Shown piece by piece: positions 1 to 9,979 of a DNA stretch of 64,000 nt (its first letter is position 1; the number at the start of each line of letters is the position of its first letter). Under the pieces are notes generated by a model, which had not been told where the DNA came from, made no database searches, and saw nothing but the letters and a program-made list of their open reading frames with translations. Source of the DNA: an uncultured Pirellulaceae bacterium (lineage in GTDB: Bacteria; Planctomycetota; Planctomycetia; Pirellulales; Pirellulaceae); assembly GCA_938083195.1 (NCBI GenBank), contig CALKCK010000009.1, forward strand, positions 1 through 64,000. Direction: 5' to 3'. A program made the translations under genes and the position numbers.

Positions 1-171
1 AGGATAGCTAACGGCGACCACTCGGAAATCACTATCCAAATTTTCGCCAACTGTCCCAGAAGCTTTCTCGGCATCCTGAACACAACCAACGAAGGCCAAA
101 CTGCCCAGCAGCCAAACCAGTAAAACCAGCCTTGGGCGAATGGCATTCTTATCTTTATTTTTTTCCAACAT
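1..171 (-). CDS. N-terminal part of a secreted or lipoprotein-like protein (partial, runs off the window start)
   Basis: Minus-strand translation from ATG at 171: MLEKNKDKNAIRPRLVLLVWLLGSLAFVGCVQDAEKASG..., a signal-peptide-like segment ending in Cys; open to the window edge. Confidence 0.5.
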   Translation of the reverse strand, partial: MLEKNKDKNAIRPRLVLLVWLLGSLAFVGCVQDAEKASGTVGENLDSDFRVVAVSYP

Positions 172-202
172 GAGACACGAGAGCCGATCAAGTTTGCGGG
201 GA

Positions 203-2662
203 CTATTTGTTTTCGAGCTTGTTCTTTATCGCATCGATTTTCTGATTGACACTCTGCTTTTCAAGCCCTGACAAACTACGCACTGATTTTTTATAAATTG
301 CCAACGCCCGAGCGAGAAACTTTAGGTCGCGAGGACTCCTTGCGGCCTCCCCTAATTTCGCCAGTGCATCTGCGAGAGGCAGTATTTCTTCGCGATTTTT
401 ACTCCCCAGCTCTGCATGCAGATCCAACATCGAGAGTAATTTCACATCCTCCGAATTCTGCCAATACGGAATTGCATTTTCAAAATCATCTTCAATAACG
501 AATACGAAATCACCACGATTGAGGTTCGCCAGCGGATCCTCCGGATTGGAGACAAGAACCGCGAGTGCCTTCTGGTTACTCGTCGACAAGTCCCTAAACT
601 TTTTCACCCGTTTTTCGATTGCCTGATATTCGTCCAAGGATTCAGAATCCTTCACTTTTTTTGACTGGCGAATCGCAAACGACAAATACTTGACAGCAAT
701 CTCGTAACGCCCTTGCTCTTCCGCTTCGCGAATTAAAGCATCAGTCGTCCTCTTAAAATCCTGTACCGTCTGCCTGGAAACATTTCGGGCAGCCGAATCG
801 AGCGAATCGAGCGCCTCCTTCCAGAAATCGATCTCATAATATTGATCGAGTAGACGCATAGCATCGACAACCGTAATGGCGTCGCCTGAATCTTCCCCCA
901 ACTCTACCGCCTTCATCCACAAAATATACCGAACCACAAAATCTTCTTCGGTAACGGCATCCTCAATTAACTCCTTCGCGGCCGACCTTCGGTCAGATGC
1001 AGTCCTTGCCCCGTTTTCAATCGACTGCAACAACCCCGCAATCTTCTTTTCTGCTTTCGCTCTCGTTCGACTATCGGGTGGCAACAACTTCACAATGGGT
1101 TCGACCGCTTCATCGCCTTCCAGTTTTGCATCTGGCCGGTCCGACGCTGACATCTCAGACTCCCCCTCGAAAAACCCGGGAAGCTCATTACCAGCGAGCG
1201 ACGAACCAGTATTTTCCGGAATCGGTTTCGCACTTTCATCCATCGCAAACAGACTTAATCTTGAAAGCGATCCCGACGGATCAAAACTCACTGACAACCC
1301 GACAACTGGCAAACCCTGAGGGTTGTCAACCGCCTGCTTCACCTTTGATTCCTCCCCAACCCACTCACTGAAATATGTGTCCTTAGGGTCTAGGGTGTTA
1401 CCAGAAATCTTCATGAAATTTACACGGCAACCCTGAAACGGAACTGGCCCCGACAGCTCAACTCCACTTAACGCATAGCCAGGCTTAGCCAGAAACAGCA
1501 CGGGCTCCTCCGTCACAGAAGCCAAGGGATCGGTGCCGCCCCGACCAAACGCATCCCCAGCAAACGCTCGAAATCCCGTATGGTAAACAGGAGAAATCGA
1601 GAAAACGCCACGCTTCTTGTCAACCGCCAAGGACAACCCAATCACAATCGCTCCCCCGTCGGGGATGACTTTAATCACTTCCTCTGAACTGAGTGGCGGA
1701 TTCCCCAACAGTGAAATTTTCTTCTCGATAATGCATCGCTTCGCCTCGCCAAACACCCCCATCAAACTTGGAACCTGTTTAGGGTAGCCAGTCAGATTCT
1801 TTAGCGTGTACTGTGATTTCGCTGGCTCCACTGCAGGCGAAGAATCAGAAGAATCGCCCGACGGTTTGACCACATCGCTGTCGGTACTCGCGACAACTTC
1901 ATCCGACCCAACCTTGCCTTCCATTGAATCTACTTGAAGCGGATCCACCTGAAGAGGGTCTACCTCGTCCAAGGGCAACTCTGGCAACGCAGGCAACGGG
2001 GCCTCTACAACGGGAAGCTCTCGCCCAACATCGTCCCCAGAAGGATCCTCGCCCTGCTGTGTCCCCAAAATTCCAGAACTGAGCAGCGCCGCAGCAACTC
2101 CCACCGCAGCAACGCCACCAGACAACCAGGCAAACCCCATCAAAAGCAACTTCTTAAATTCTTTCTTCTTCGCATCGGCCAGAGAATGGGCGCCCGCTTG
2201 AATATCAAACGCATCCCCCCCCTCGCCTGAAAAAGGAACCGCCGATCTTATTTCACGGGAACCGGGAATGACGGCAGGGGCGACGACTGGAATCGGAACG
2301 CCATCTGCAGCATTCAGCGCTGACTGGCCTAACGCGGGGGGCATCGCTGGAGGAACGGCAACTTCCGCCAATGGTACCGAAGGAGCCTGAGCAATTCGAA
2401 GTTCCTCATCGTACTCCCGCTTCTTCTCCGCCATCAACAAGCACCGGCGAGCACGTGCTAACTCGTTGAGTATCTGCTGCGACAAATCTCCATTTGGCCC
2501 CCCTTGATAGGTTCGAATATGAGACATTTGGCGATCCGCCGCCATCGCGATTACATCCGCATCATCCTCAAACAAATCAAGTCCGAGCAAGCGATAATGG
2601 TTGATTGGCCGAGAACTCTCTCGAATTCCAAGCCACTTAAGATAGGGGTCAAAGTCTGCCAT
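203..2662 (-). CDS. Planctomycete large hypothetical protein with N-terminal J-like domain and one TM segment
   Basis: 819-aa ORF; N-term DPYLKWLGI...HYRLLGLDLFEDD...ARRCLLMAEKKREYDEEL resembles the planctomycete J-like module; single TM (LLLMGFAWLSGGVAAVGVAAALL). Confidence 0.75.
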   Translation of the reverse strand: MADFDPYLKWLGIRESSRPINHYRLLGLDLFEDDADVIAMAADRQMSHIRTYQGGPNGDLSQQILNELARARRCLLMAEKKREYDEELRIAQAPSVPLAEVAVPPAMPPALGQSALNAADGVPIPVVAPAVIPGSREIRSAVPFSGEGGDAFDIQAGAHSLADAKKKEFKKLLLMGFAWLSGGVAAVGVAAALLSSGILGTQQGEDPSGDDVGRELPVVEAPLPALPELPLDEVDPLQVDPLQVDSMEGKVGSDEVVASTDSDVVKPSGDSSDSSPAVEPAKSQYTLKNLTGYPKQVPSLMGVFGEAKRCIIEKKISLLGNPPLSSEEVIKVIPDGGAIVIGLSLAVDKKRGVFSISPVYHTGFRAFAGDAFGRGGTDPLASVTEEPVLFLAKPGYALSGVELSGPVPFQGCRVNFMKISGNTLDPKDTYFSEWVGEESKVKQAVDNPQGLPVVGLSVSFDPSGSLSRLSLFAMDESAKPIPENTGSSLAGNELPGFFEGESEMSASDRPDAKLEGDEAVEPIVKLLPPDSRTRAKAEKKIAGLLQSIENGARTASDRRSAAKELIEDAVTEEDFVVRYILWMKAVELGEDSGDAITVVDAMRLLDQYYEIDFWKEALDSLDSAARNVSRQTVQDFKRTTDALIREAEEQGRYEIAVKYLSFAIRQSKKVKDSESLDEYQAIEKRVKKFRDLSTSNQKALAVLVSNPEDPLANLNRGDFVFVIEDDFENAIPYWQNSEDVKLLSMLDLHAELGSKNREEILPLADALAKLGEAARSPRDLKFLARALAIYKKSVRSLSGLEKQSVNQKIDAIKNKLENK

Positions 2663-2941
2663 TTAAAATTCGAGAACGATTCGCTGTAAACACTCACTGG
2701 AAACTCAACAACAAGGCTCCCACCGGAAAGACCCTCCGGTATTGTAGGAGGCTCCCATTCTTTGTCAAAATCAAGAACCCTAATCCTCAGCCGAATCTAC
2801 GAATAGCTCCTACCTGGAACCCGACATCGCTACTTATCCGTACAAACGACAACCAAACCGCACTTACCCCTGCAAGAACCGCCAAAAGTGAAGGGCGAAA
2901 GGTAAAAATCTCTTCAAGGACAGAGAATTCCACCAACCTCA

Positions 2942-4132
2942 CTACCGGCTATTCACTAACAACCCCTCCACAATATCACCCGACACCATCCACACCCAAG
3001 TAGACCCAAGCAGCACAAAAACCATCGCAAACCCAAATATGATTCCCATCTCCCCTACCTGAAGCCACACGATCGTGCCTCTCGAACAACCCAAACGGAA
3101 CATCGTCTGCATTTCACGCTTTCTTAATCGCAACGATAGGAGTACAACGAGCACCAACAACATCGCCGTCGAACCGCCAATCAAAATCGCATTCGCATTA
3201 AAAAATCGGTTTACCTGAAAGACGATTGTCATCAGATCGCGGACCACAATTTCTGGACGAACAAACTGCACTTCACTGTCGCTCGACTCGTAACGTCCTT
3301 GTAAAATTGTCTCTTCTTTGAAGCCACTGGCAGAGACCAAAACCGCGGTCACAGGAAACTCATCCGTGTCTCCGTGAAAGTGAAATGAATCAACATTTTC
3401 ATCAGTGATTTCGATGTAAGACACGACACCGCGGTTCGCAATAATCCTACCGGACTCGCTCGCAATTAAGACCGGACTTTCTGGGGACACCTTGTTTAAA
3501 TCTTGATGTCCGTGCCCCAATCCCTGAATAACCCACGCAGTTTTCAAATCGACAAATACCGCCCAATCATCCGGGGTGCGGGACGCGTCCAAAACCCCTA
3601 CAACATTTAACTTCAACGGCGACTGCCCGGCTAAATCTAAAACGTTGGCTCGATCTGAAATCAACTGATCACCCACGGCCACGGACAGCATTTCCGCAAC
3701 CTTGTGCCCAACAACACAATCGCCCAGCGAAACAAACAGAGTGCCGTCAAGAACCTCGAGTTCTCGATAATCGAAATATTCAAGCGAAGTCCCAACGACG
3801 GGATAATCCATGGCAGTGAACATGCAATGGAGGGGGATGGCAGTAGCCAATCCATCGCCCCGTGCTCGCTCAACTTCGGAGTAAGGGACAGGCTCAACGC
3901 CTCCCTGCTTAAAATACAATGCACTTAACACCAAATCGAGCGAACTTCCCTTCGCCCCGACAATACTTGGCGTACTCGCTGCTCGCGCGACAATCTTTTG
4001 GTCAAACTGCCACACCAAGAGTTTGACCGCGACTGGCAAAATTGTTGTGAGCACAATACATGCAATTAAAATCAACGACTTGGCTTTATGAAAAAGGACG
4101 TACCTCCAAGCCAACCTCAAGGGACCGATCAT
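2942..4132 (-). CDS. ABC transporter permease, FtsX/LolC-like
   Basis: N-terminal TM, large extracytoplasmic domain, C-terminal TMs; overlaps the ATPase gene by 4 nt. Confidence 0.8.
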   Translation of the reverse strand: MIGPLRLAWRYVLFHKAKSLILIACIVLTTILPVAVKLLVWQFDQKIVARAASTPSIVGAKGSSLDLVLSALYFKQGGVEPVPYSEVERARGDGLATAIPLHCMFTAMDYPVVGTSLEYFDYRELEVLDGTLFVSLGDCVVGHKVAEMLSVAVGDQLISDRANVLDLAGQSPLKLNVVGVLDASRTPDDWAVFVDLKTAWVIQGLGHGHQDLNKVSPESPVLIASESGRIIANRGVVSYIEITDENVDSFHFHGDTDEFPVTAVLVSASGFKEETILQGRYESSDSEVQFVRPEIVVRDLMTIVFQVNRFFNANAILIGGSTAMLLVLVVLLSLRLRKREMQTMFRLGCSRGTIVWLQVGEMGIIFGFAMVFVLLGSTWVWMVSGDIVEGLLVNSR

Positions 4133-4842
4133 GCCTGCTCTCCGACTGCGCCGCGAACAGCACCTGAACTCTCTTCGTCGACATTTGAGAATCGCATTTT
4201 TTCAAAATCGATAACCCGATCAAACCCATCGAGAATCCCCATATCATGCGTCACAACGATTAACGTTTGATTGTTTTTTTCGGCAAGCTGAAAAATCAAA
4301 TCCAAAATGCGACGCTTATTTTTCGGATCGAGATTGCCCGTCGGCTCGTCCGCCAAAACAACCCCCGGCTCCGTAATCAAAGCCCGACAAATTGCAACGC
4401 GTTGCTGCTCGCCCTGGGAAAGCTGAGCGGGTCGGCGAGCCAACTTCTCCTTCAGACCCATCGCCTCGGCAAACTCTATCGCCCGGCAACGCGTTTCGGA
4501 AGATTCCGACAGCGTTGAATTAATGGAAAATGGCAAAAGGATATTACTCAAAACATCAAGATATTCCACCAATTCAAATTGCTGAAACACCATTCCAATT
4601 TTCGCAATCCGAAAATTTCTTCGCGACGCATCAGACATCGCAGAGACCTCTTCACCACACACCATCACGGCGCCCTCAAGCGGCAGAGCAATTCCAGAAA
4701 TCAAATTAAGTAAAGTCGTCTTCCCGCAACCACTTGGACCCACGACCGCGACCCGCTGCCCTGACTCCACAACTAACCGCGGCAAGCGCAGCATAAACTC
4801 GGTGCGAGGATATTGAAATTTGAGGTTTTCAATTTGAATCAT
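4129..4842 (-). CDS. ABC transporter ATP-binding protein, LolD/MacB-like
   Basis: Walker [10 protein letters not shown], signature [15 protein letters not shown], Walker [13 protein letters not shown]. Confidence 0.92.
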   Translation of the reverse strand: MIQIENLKFQYPRTEFMLRLPRLVVESGQRVAVVGPSGCGKTTLLNLISGIALPLEGAVMVCGEEVSAMSDASRRNFRIAKIGMVFQQFELVEYLDVLSNILLPFSINSTLSESSETRCRAIEFAEAMGLKEKLARRPAQLSQGEQQRVAICRALITEPGVVLADEPTGNLDPKNKRRILDLIFQLAEKNNQTLIVVTHDMGILDGFDRVIDFEKMRFSNVDEESSGAVRGAVGEQA

Positions 4843-5294
4843 TACTTGCGAACGCGCCCGATATTCCGTGAGATGAAGTCCGCTTTTCTTTGAACCTCAA
4901 AACTGCCGTTAGGATCGCTACGCTGGTAAATCAACGCGCGACGAGCACCCTCAATCGCTAAAACCTCATCGATTTCACGAGTCGATATAATCGTGGTCTT
5001 AACCGACGCACGACTGCTCTGAGCCGAATAGCCTGTCGCCCGATTTTGAAAAACGGGGCCCCTTAAACCAGGAATGCCACGACTAGTGCTGGATTCGGAA
5101 TATCGCGAAACACCACCCAATACCATTGTCCCGCCGTCAGGAACGCTAACGGCAGTCCTTACGTTAAAAAAGGAAACCACTGGTAATTGGACGGGCCGAT
5201 ATGAGTTTCTTCCACCCAACGTCTGCGCAAAACCTGAACCAGCCAACACCAACGGCATCAGGATCAAGAAAAAAACTTGGACGTAAACTACCAA
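4842..5294 (-). CDS. Small exported protein with a secretin C-terminal-like motif
   Basis: Signal peptide; VRTAVSVPDGGTMVLGGVSRYSES...GIPGLRGPVFQN resembles the GspD-type VPDGGTxxLGG...xxPxLGxxF motif. Confidence 0.6.
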   Translation of the reverse strand: MVVYVQVFFLILMPLVLAGSGFAQTLGGRNSYRPVQLPVVSFFNVRTAVSVPDGGTMVLGGVSRYSESSTSRGIPGLRGPVFQNRATGYSAQSSRASVKTTIISTREIDEVLAIEGARRALIYQRSDPNGSFEVQRKADFISRNIGRVRK

Positions 5295-5842
5295 ACCAAC
5301 ACCCTCTTCTCTCTAGGCCTTGAAATCTGCCGCTGCAGATCGAACCCGCTTTTAAAATTACCCGAAACAAATACTCAAAACTCAACAAAAACCACCACTG
5401 GCTAAGCAAGATACTCCGAAATAAACACGCTATCCGCTCGCAGTATTGTAAGGGGCAACTACCGGAAGGGGCAACTTGAACCCTCCGCCTCCTTGCCAGC
5501 AAACTCCGAACCAAGCGTTCCACGAGCACACCCCAGAGACCGCAAGCCCCCAGGCCAGCCCATTCCCCCTCCGCCTTAAGCCAAACAAAAGCCCGCAACA
5601 AAGCCTGGCTCTCAAAACAACAACCCACCCAAATATTGCGATGCCCTCTGCGGAACAGGAAATTTTAGCGCGAAAACAGACCCGATGAAGACAAATTAGC
5701 ACCGAAATTGGACTTTTTTGAAATTCCGAGATTATCCCCTACATTTCAGACCGTTTCGAGTACGATGACACATTGCAATTCCTCGATTTTTAGAGATTAA
5801 GCCCACTTCCGTCGGCGATTTTTTCTTGAGGTTGAGCGAGGA

Positions 5843-5848
5843 TATAAT
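5843..5848 (+). promoter_or_regulatory. Candidate -10 box upstream of the S10 operon
   Basis: Perfect TATAAT about 205 nt upstream of rpsJ; no convincing -35 box. Confidence 0.35.
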
Positions 5849-5908
5849 TCTTCGAGGTATTTTGTTCATTTGCGGTTGACGATAGAACCGCGAGAGCATA
5901 AATTCTTC

Positions 5909-5976
5909 GGTTTTCCCGCAAGTTCTGTGGGAAAACCAATCTTCACACCGAAAACGCATCCGGAAAAAAAACCGGA
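5909..5976 (+). promoter_or_regulatory. Candidate structured 5' leader of the S10 operon (two hairpins)
   Basis: GGTTTTCCC (5909-5917) / GGGAAAACC (5929-5937) and TCCGG-A8-CCGGA (5959-5976). Confidence 0.45.
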
Positions 5977-6052
5977 GTCGCCTTCGGTACGCATTTATGA
6001 CCGCGTTGGTCTGTTGTTGTGAAGGACTAACAATTGTTGGGAGACGAACTGA

Positions 6053-6376
6053 GTGGCTGGTATTCATGAAGTAATTCGAATCCGTATGGAAGCATACGAT
6101 CACTCGATTCTAGATCAGAGTGCTGCGGAGATCGTCGAAACTGCCAAGCGAACTCATTCAGAGGTTCACGGGCCGATTCCGCTTCCGACAAGGATTGAGC
6201 GTTATACAGTGCTGTCAGGGCCCTTTGTAAACAAGAAGGCTCGTCAGCAGTATGAGATACGAACGCACAAGCGTTTGATCGATATTGTCCAGGCGACTGC
6301 CAAGACAATCGAAGCATTGAACAAATTGAGTTTGCCCGCGGGCGTTGAGATCAAGATCAAGGCGTCGACGAAGTAG
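6053..6376 (+). CDS. rpsJ: 30S ribosomal protein S10
   Basis: [26 protein letters not shown]...[35 protein letters not shown]; first gene of the r-protein operon. Confidence 0.97.
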   Translation: MAGIHEVIRIRMEAYDHSILDQSAAEIVETAKRTHSEVHGPIPLPTRIERYTVLSGPFVNKKARQQYEIRTHKRLIDIVQATAKTIEALNKLSLPAGVEIKIKASTK

Positions 6377-6503
6377 ATCGCGGGATCTATTTTATAATCA
6401 AGTAAAGAACATATGGTACGGAAGTCGCGGGGATAAGCTAATCGCGTTTGCTGGTTAGGCTTCTTCGGCGGCAAGTCCAATTGAATAAATAAGGCGAATA
6501 GTC

Positions 6504-7220
6504 ATGACGAAAGGCATACTCGGCCGTAAGGTCGGGATGACGCAGGTGTTCGATCCCGAAACAGGGGTAGCGACGCCGGTCACAGTTGTCGAAGCGGGGC
6601 CCTGCAAGGTGCTTCAGCTGCGTACAGATGAAAGAGATGGTTATTCAGCCGTTCAGTTGGGTTTTGAAGACAAGAAACGTCCGGCCAAGGATCGCCGATC
6701 CCGTCAAAGCCAGGCTGCACGTTCTGAGCGTGGCCACGTGGCAGACATTAAATCAAAGCGAAGCAGCACTCTGGCTGCGAAGGGCGTTGAGTCGCCTGCA
6801 AAAGCTGACTGCGAGCCGAAGAAGTTCATCCGCGAGTTGCGTGGTGAGACTGAGGGTGTCGAAGTCGGTCAGGACATCGGCGTTGGAGTGCTTGAGGAAG
6901 TTGCTCGAGTGGACGTCATTGGTGTCAGCAAAGGTCGTGGATTCGCGGGTGTTATGAAGCGTCATAATTTCAGCGGTCAACGAGCAACGCACGGTGTAAA
7001 GAAGTGTCATCGCCACGCTGGTGGTACCGGCATGAGCGCGTGGCCGAGTCGCACGTTTAAGGGGAAGCGAATGGCCGGGCACTACGGTGCTGCACGGGTT
7101 ACTGTTCGTAATCTTGGACTTCACAAAATCGATGCCGAAAACAATCTGCTACTTATCAAAGGTGCAGTCCCCGGGCCAAACGGTGGCTATCTGGTAATTC
7201 AAGAGACAAACAAGAAGTAG
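6504..7220 (+). CDS. rplC: 50S ribosomal protein L3
   Basis: GILGRKVGMTQVFD...VIGVSKGRGFAGVMKRHNF...GTGMSAWPSRTFKGKRMAGHYG. Confidence 0.97.
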   Translation: MTKGILGRKVGMTQVFDPETGVATPVTVVEAGPCKVLQLRTDERDGYSAVQLGFEDKKRPAKDRRSRQSQAARSERGHVADIKSKRSSTLAAKGVESPAKADCEPKKFIRELRGETEGVEVGQDIGVGVLEEVARVDVIGVSKGRGFAGVMKRHNFSGQRATHGVKKCHRHAGGTGMSAWPSRTFKGKRMAGHYGAARVTVRNLGLHKIDAENNLLLIKGAVPGPNGGYLVIQETNKK

Positions 7221-7233
7221 GTTGACATCAATC

Positions 7234-7884
7234 ATGGCTAGTTTGCCTGTATACGACAGTAGCGGAAAAGAAATCGGCAAGTACGAGATCGATCCGACAG
7301 AAATTGCATCTTCGATCAACAAGCAATTGTTGCACGACGTGGTCGTGATGTACCAAGCCAGTGCCCGGCAAGGTTCTCACAAGACCAAAAGTCGCGCTGA
7401 AGTGGCTGGTAATAAAAAGAAGATGTATCGCCAAAAGGGAACGGGTAACGCCCGTGCTGGAAGTCGCCGGTCGAACATTCGTCGCGGTGGTGGACATGCC
7501 TTTGCGATTCGCAACCGGGATTACTCCTATCGACTGCCGCGAAAGGCAGTTCGGCTTGCAACACGCATGGCGATGGCTGGAAAAATTCAAGATGAGCAAG
7601 TCGTCGTGCTCGACGGTCTTTCGATGGACGCACCGAAAACAAGTGCGATCGCCGGAATGCTGAAAACGATGGGGCTCGAAGGTAAGAGCACGTTGATTAC
7701 CACCGCGGAGCACGCTCCGATGGTATACAAGAGTGCTCGCAACGTGCAGCGTGTTGAGGTTTTGCCTGTGAGCGACCTTAATGCACTGGCCATCCTTAAG
7801 CCGCACCGGGTGCTGGTAACGAAGGAAGCCATGGATCAACTAAAAGAAAAAACAAGTTCGGCAACGGCTGAGGCGAAGGGTTAA
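7234..7884 (+). CDS. rplD: 50S ribosomal protein L4
   Basis: SLPVYDSSGKEIG...KGTGNARAGSRRSNIRRGGGHAF; internal ATG at 7234 is the likely start. Confidence 0.95.
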   Translation: MASLPVYDSSGKEIGKYEIDPTEIASSINKQLLHDVVVMYQASARQGSHKTKSRAEVAGNKKKMYRQKGTGNARAGSRRSNIRRGGGHAFAIRNRDYSYRLPRKAVRLATRMAMAGKIQDEQVVVLDGLSMDAPKTSAIAGMLKTMGLEGKSTLITTAEHAPMVYKSARNVQRVEVLPVSDLNALAILKPHRVLVTKEAMDQLKEKTSSATAEAKG

Positions 7885-7890
7885 TCAACG

Positions 7891-8226
7891 ATGGGCAAAG
7901 TAATTACCAAGCGAAATCGAAAACCGGCGCTTCCCAAGAAGTTGGTTTTGGAACCACATCAGGTCATCCTGAAGCCGACCGTCACCGAAAAGGCGATGTA
8001 TCAGTCGACGGAGCTAAATCAGTACACTTTCAAGGTCAATCCGTTGGCCACGAAAACAGACATCAAGAATGCCATTCAAAAGCTTTTTGAAGTCAGAGTA
8101 ACCGGGATTTCGACGCAGGTCCGAAAGGGCAAGCCACGTCGGTATAAGTTCCGGTTTGGACGAACTAAAGACTGGAAGAAGGCAATTGTTACTCTGCACC
8201 CAGAGGACAAAATCGACTTCTTTTAG
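7891..8226 (+). CDS. rplW: 50S ribosomal protein L23
   Basis: ILKPTVTEKAMY...YTFKVNPLATKTDIKNAIQKLFEVRV...KPRRYKF. Confidence 0.95.
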   Translation: MGKVITKRNRKPALPKKLVLEPHQVILKPTVTEKAMYQSTELNQYTFKVNPLATKTDIKNAIQKLFEVRVTGISTQVRKGKPRRYKFRFGRTKDWKKAIVTLHPEDKIDFF

Positions 8227-8321
8227 ACCAATCTGGAATTGGTTCAGGGATCCTAGGATTCCTAAATATCGAATGGCGATTCGGATAAGCAACGCAGACA
8301 TAAACTATACGGAACATTGCA

Positions 8322-9179
8322 ATGGCAATCAGAAAATACAAACCAACCTCCGCTGGACGGCGTGACGCAAGCGTTAGTGACTTTAAAGAGCTAACCAAGA
8401 ACGCCAAACCAGAGAAAAGCCTGCTACGCCCAGTCGTGAAGACTGCTGGTCGTAATAACCAGGGGATCATTACCGCTCGGCATCGAGGCGGAGGCCACAA
8501 GCGTCGTTACCGAATCATCGACTTTAAGCGTGACAAAGATGGCGTAAAGGGTGTCGTTAATTCGATTCAGTACGACCCTAATCGCAGTGCTTACATCGCG
8601 TTGATTTACTACGTCGACGGCGAAAAGCGATACATTATTGCCCCCGAGGGGCTTGAGGTCGGCAACGTCGTCCTGAGCGGTGCGGATTCACCTCCAACCG
8701 TTGGAAATTGCCTGCCACTAAAAAACATTCCCCTGGCAACGTCGATTCACAATATCGAAATGCGACCCGGTCAGGGCGGCATTCTTTGTCGCAGTGCTGG
8801 CGTGGGAGCTACTTTGATGGCTCGCGAAGCAAAGTGGGCACAGATCTCATTACCAAGTGGCGAAATTCGTCGAGTTCCGGCAACGTGTCGAGCTACGATC
8901 GGAAAAGTTGGTCACTCTGAGCACGGTTCAGTTGTTCTCGGAAAAGCCGGCCGTTCACGCTGGCTTGGACGTCGACCGCACGTTCGCGGTACCGCAATGA
9001 ACCCAGTTGATCACCCTCACGGTGGTGGTGAAGGACGCACAAAAGGTGGCCGTCACCCAGTAAGTCCATCGGGCGTACCCGCCAAAGGTGGACGGACGCG
9101 TCAGAAGGCAAAAGCATCGAATGCTTCTATCGTCCGGCGGCGTAAGTCGAGGCGTTACGGTCAGTTGAAAGTTAAATAG
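8322..9179 (+). CDS. rplB: 50S ribosomal protein L2
   Basis: [18 protein letters not shown]...[27 protein letters not shown]. Confidence 0.98.
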   Translation: MAIRKYKPTSAGRRDASVSDFKELTKNAKPEKSLLRPVVKTAGRNNQGIITARHRGGGHKRRYRIIDFKRDKDGVKGVVNSIQYDPNRSAYIALIYYVDGEKRYIIAPEGLEVGNVVLSGADSPPTVGNCLPLKNIPLATSIHNIEMRPGQGGILCRSAGVGATLMAREAKWAQISLPSGEIRRVPATCRATIGKVGHSEHGSVVLGKAGRSRWLGRRPHVRGTAMNPVDHPHGGGEGRTKGGRHPVSPSGVPAKGGRTRQKAKASNASIVRRRKSRRYGQLKVK

Positions 9180-9251
9180 AAATCGCGTTTAGGCACACCG
9201 GTCAAACGAATAAAATGAATTCGGCCGCTAACCACAAGAACACAAAACATT

Positions 9252-9521
9252 ATGAGTAGATCACAGAAAAAAGGCCCTTTCGTTGACGAAAAGGTTTACC
9301 GAAAAGTTCAAAAGGCGGAAGCCGCTGGCTCAAAAGAACCCATCAAGACATGGGCCCGAGCTTGCACTGTAATTCCGGAATTTATCGGATACACTTTTCT
9401 GATCCACGACGGGCGAAAGCATGTCAAGGTTTTGATGACCGAAGACATGGTTGGACACAAATTCGGTGAGTTCGCTCCTTCGCGAACATTTAAGGGGCAC
9501 GGTGGCGGCAAGAAACGCTAG
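9252..9521 (+). CDS. rpsS: 30S ribosomal protein S19
   Basis: [19 protein letters not shown]...[22 protein letters not shown]. Confidence 0.97.
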   Translation: MSRSQKKGPFVDEKVYRKVQKAEAAGSKEPIKTWARACTVIPEFIGYTFLIHDGRKHVKVLMTEDMVGHKFGEFAPSRTFKGHGGGKKR

Positions 9522-9593
9522 TCGCCAATTGCGACTCGTTAGCAGCGGCCGGCTTTAAATTAAAACAAGCACGATTTAGACGCAGACATAAAA

Positions 9594-9941
9594 ATGGCAT
9601 TTCAATCACAACATCGTTACGCACGAATTAGCGCACGAAAAGTTCGACCTCTGGCCGATTTGGTTCGTGGGAAATTCGTGGACGAAGCTTTGGACATTCT
9701 TAAGTACCAGCCTCAACGTGGAGCTCGAATGCTTGAGAAGGTTATCAAGAGTGCTTTAGCGAATGCTCAGGATCCAAGTCAGAACCCTGGGCAGATCGTC
9801 GAAGAGCACAATCTGTTTATCTCCGAGGTATGTATCGACGGAGGGCCGATGTTCAAGCGAATGCGACCGCGTGCTCGAGGTATGTCGTTCATGATTAAAA
9901 AGCGGATGTCACACATTCGTGTTGGCATCGACGAAGTATAA
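9594..9941 (+). CDS. rplV: 50S ribosomal protein L22
   Basis: HRYARISARKVRPLADLVRGK...FKRMRPRARGMSFMIKKRMSHIRVGI. Confidence 0.97.
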   Translation: MAFQSQHRYARISARKVRPLADLVRGKFVDEALDILKYQPQRGARMLEKVIKSALANAQDPSQNPGQIVEEHNLFISEVCIDGGPMFKRMRPRARGMSFMIKKRMSHIRVGIDEV

Positions 9942-9979
9942 AAACAAAACAATAACAACTGTCGTTTAGTGAGTCACTG

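Noticed and set aside
5164-5702. Overlapping ORFs 5164-5628 and 5430-5702 on the minus strand
   Set aside because: Cys/Trp/Arg-rich, no recognisable domain, mutually overlapping in the region upstream of the mini-secretin gene; likely spurious
5732-6317. Minus-strand ORFs 5732-6103 and 6027-6317
   Set aside because: Antisense to the S10 leader and rpsJ; composition not protein-like
7228-7839. 203-aa minus-strand ORF antisense to rplD
   Set aside because: Shadow ORF of a certain ribosomal protein gene
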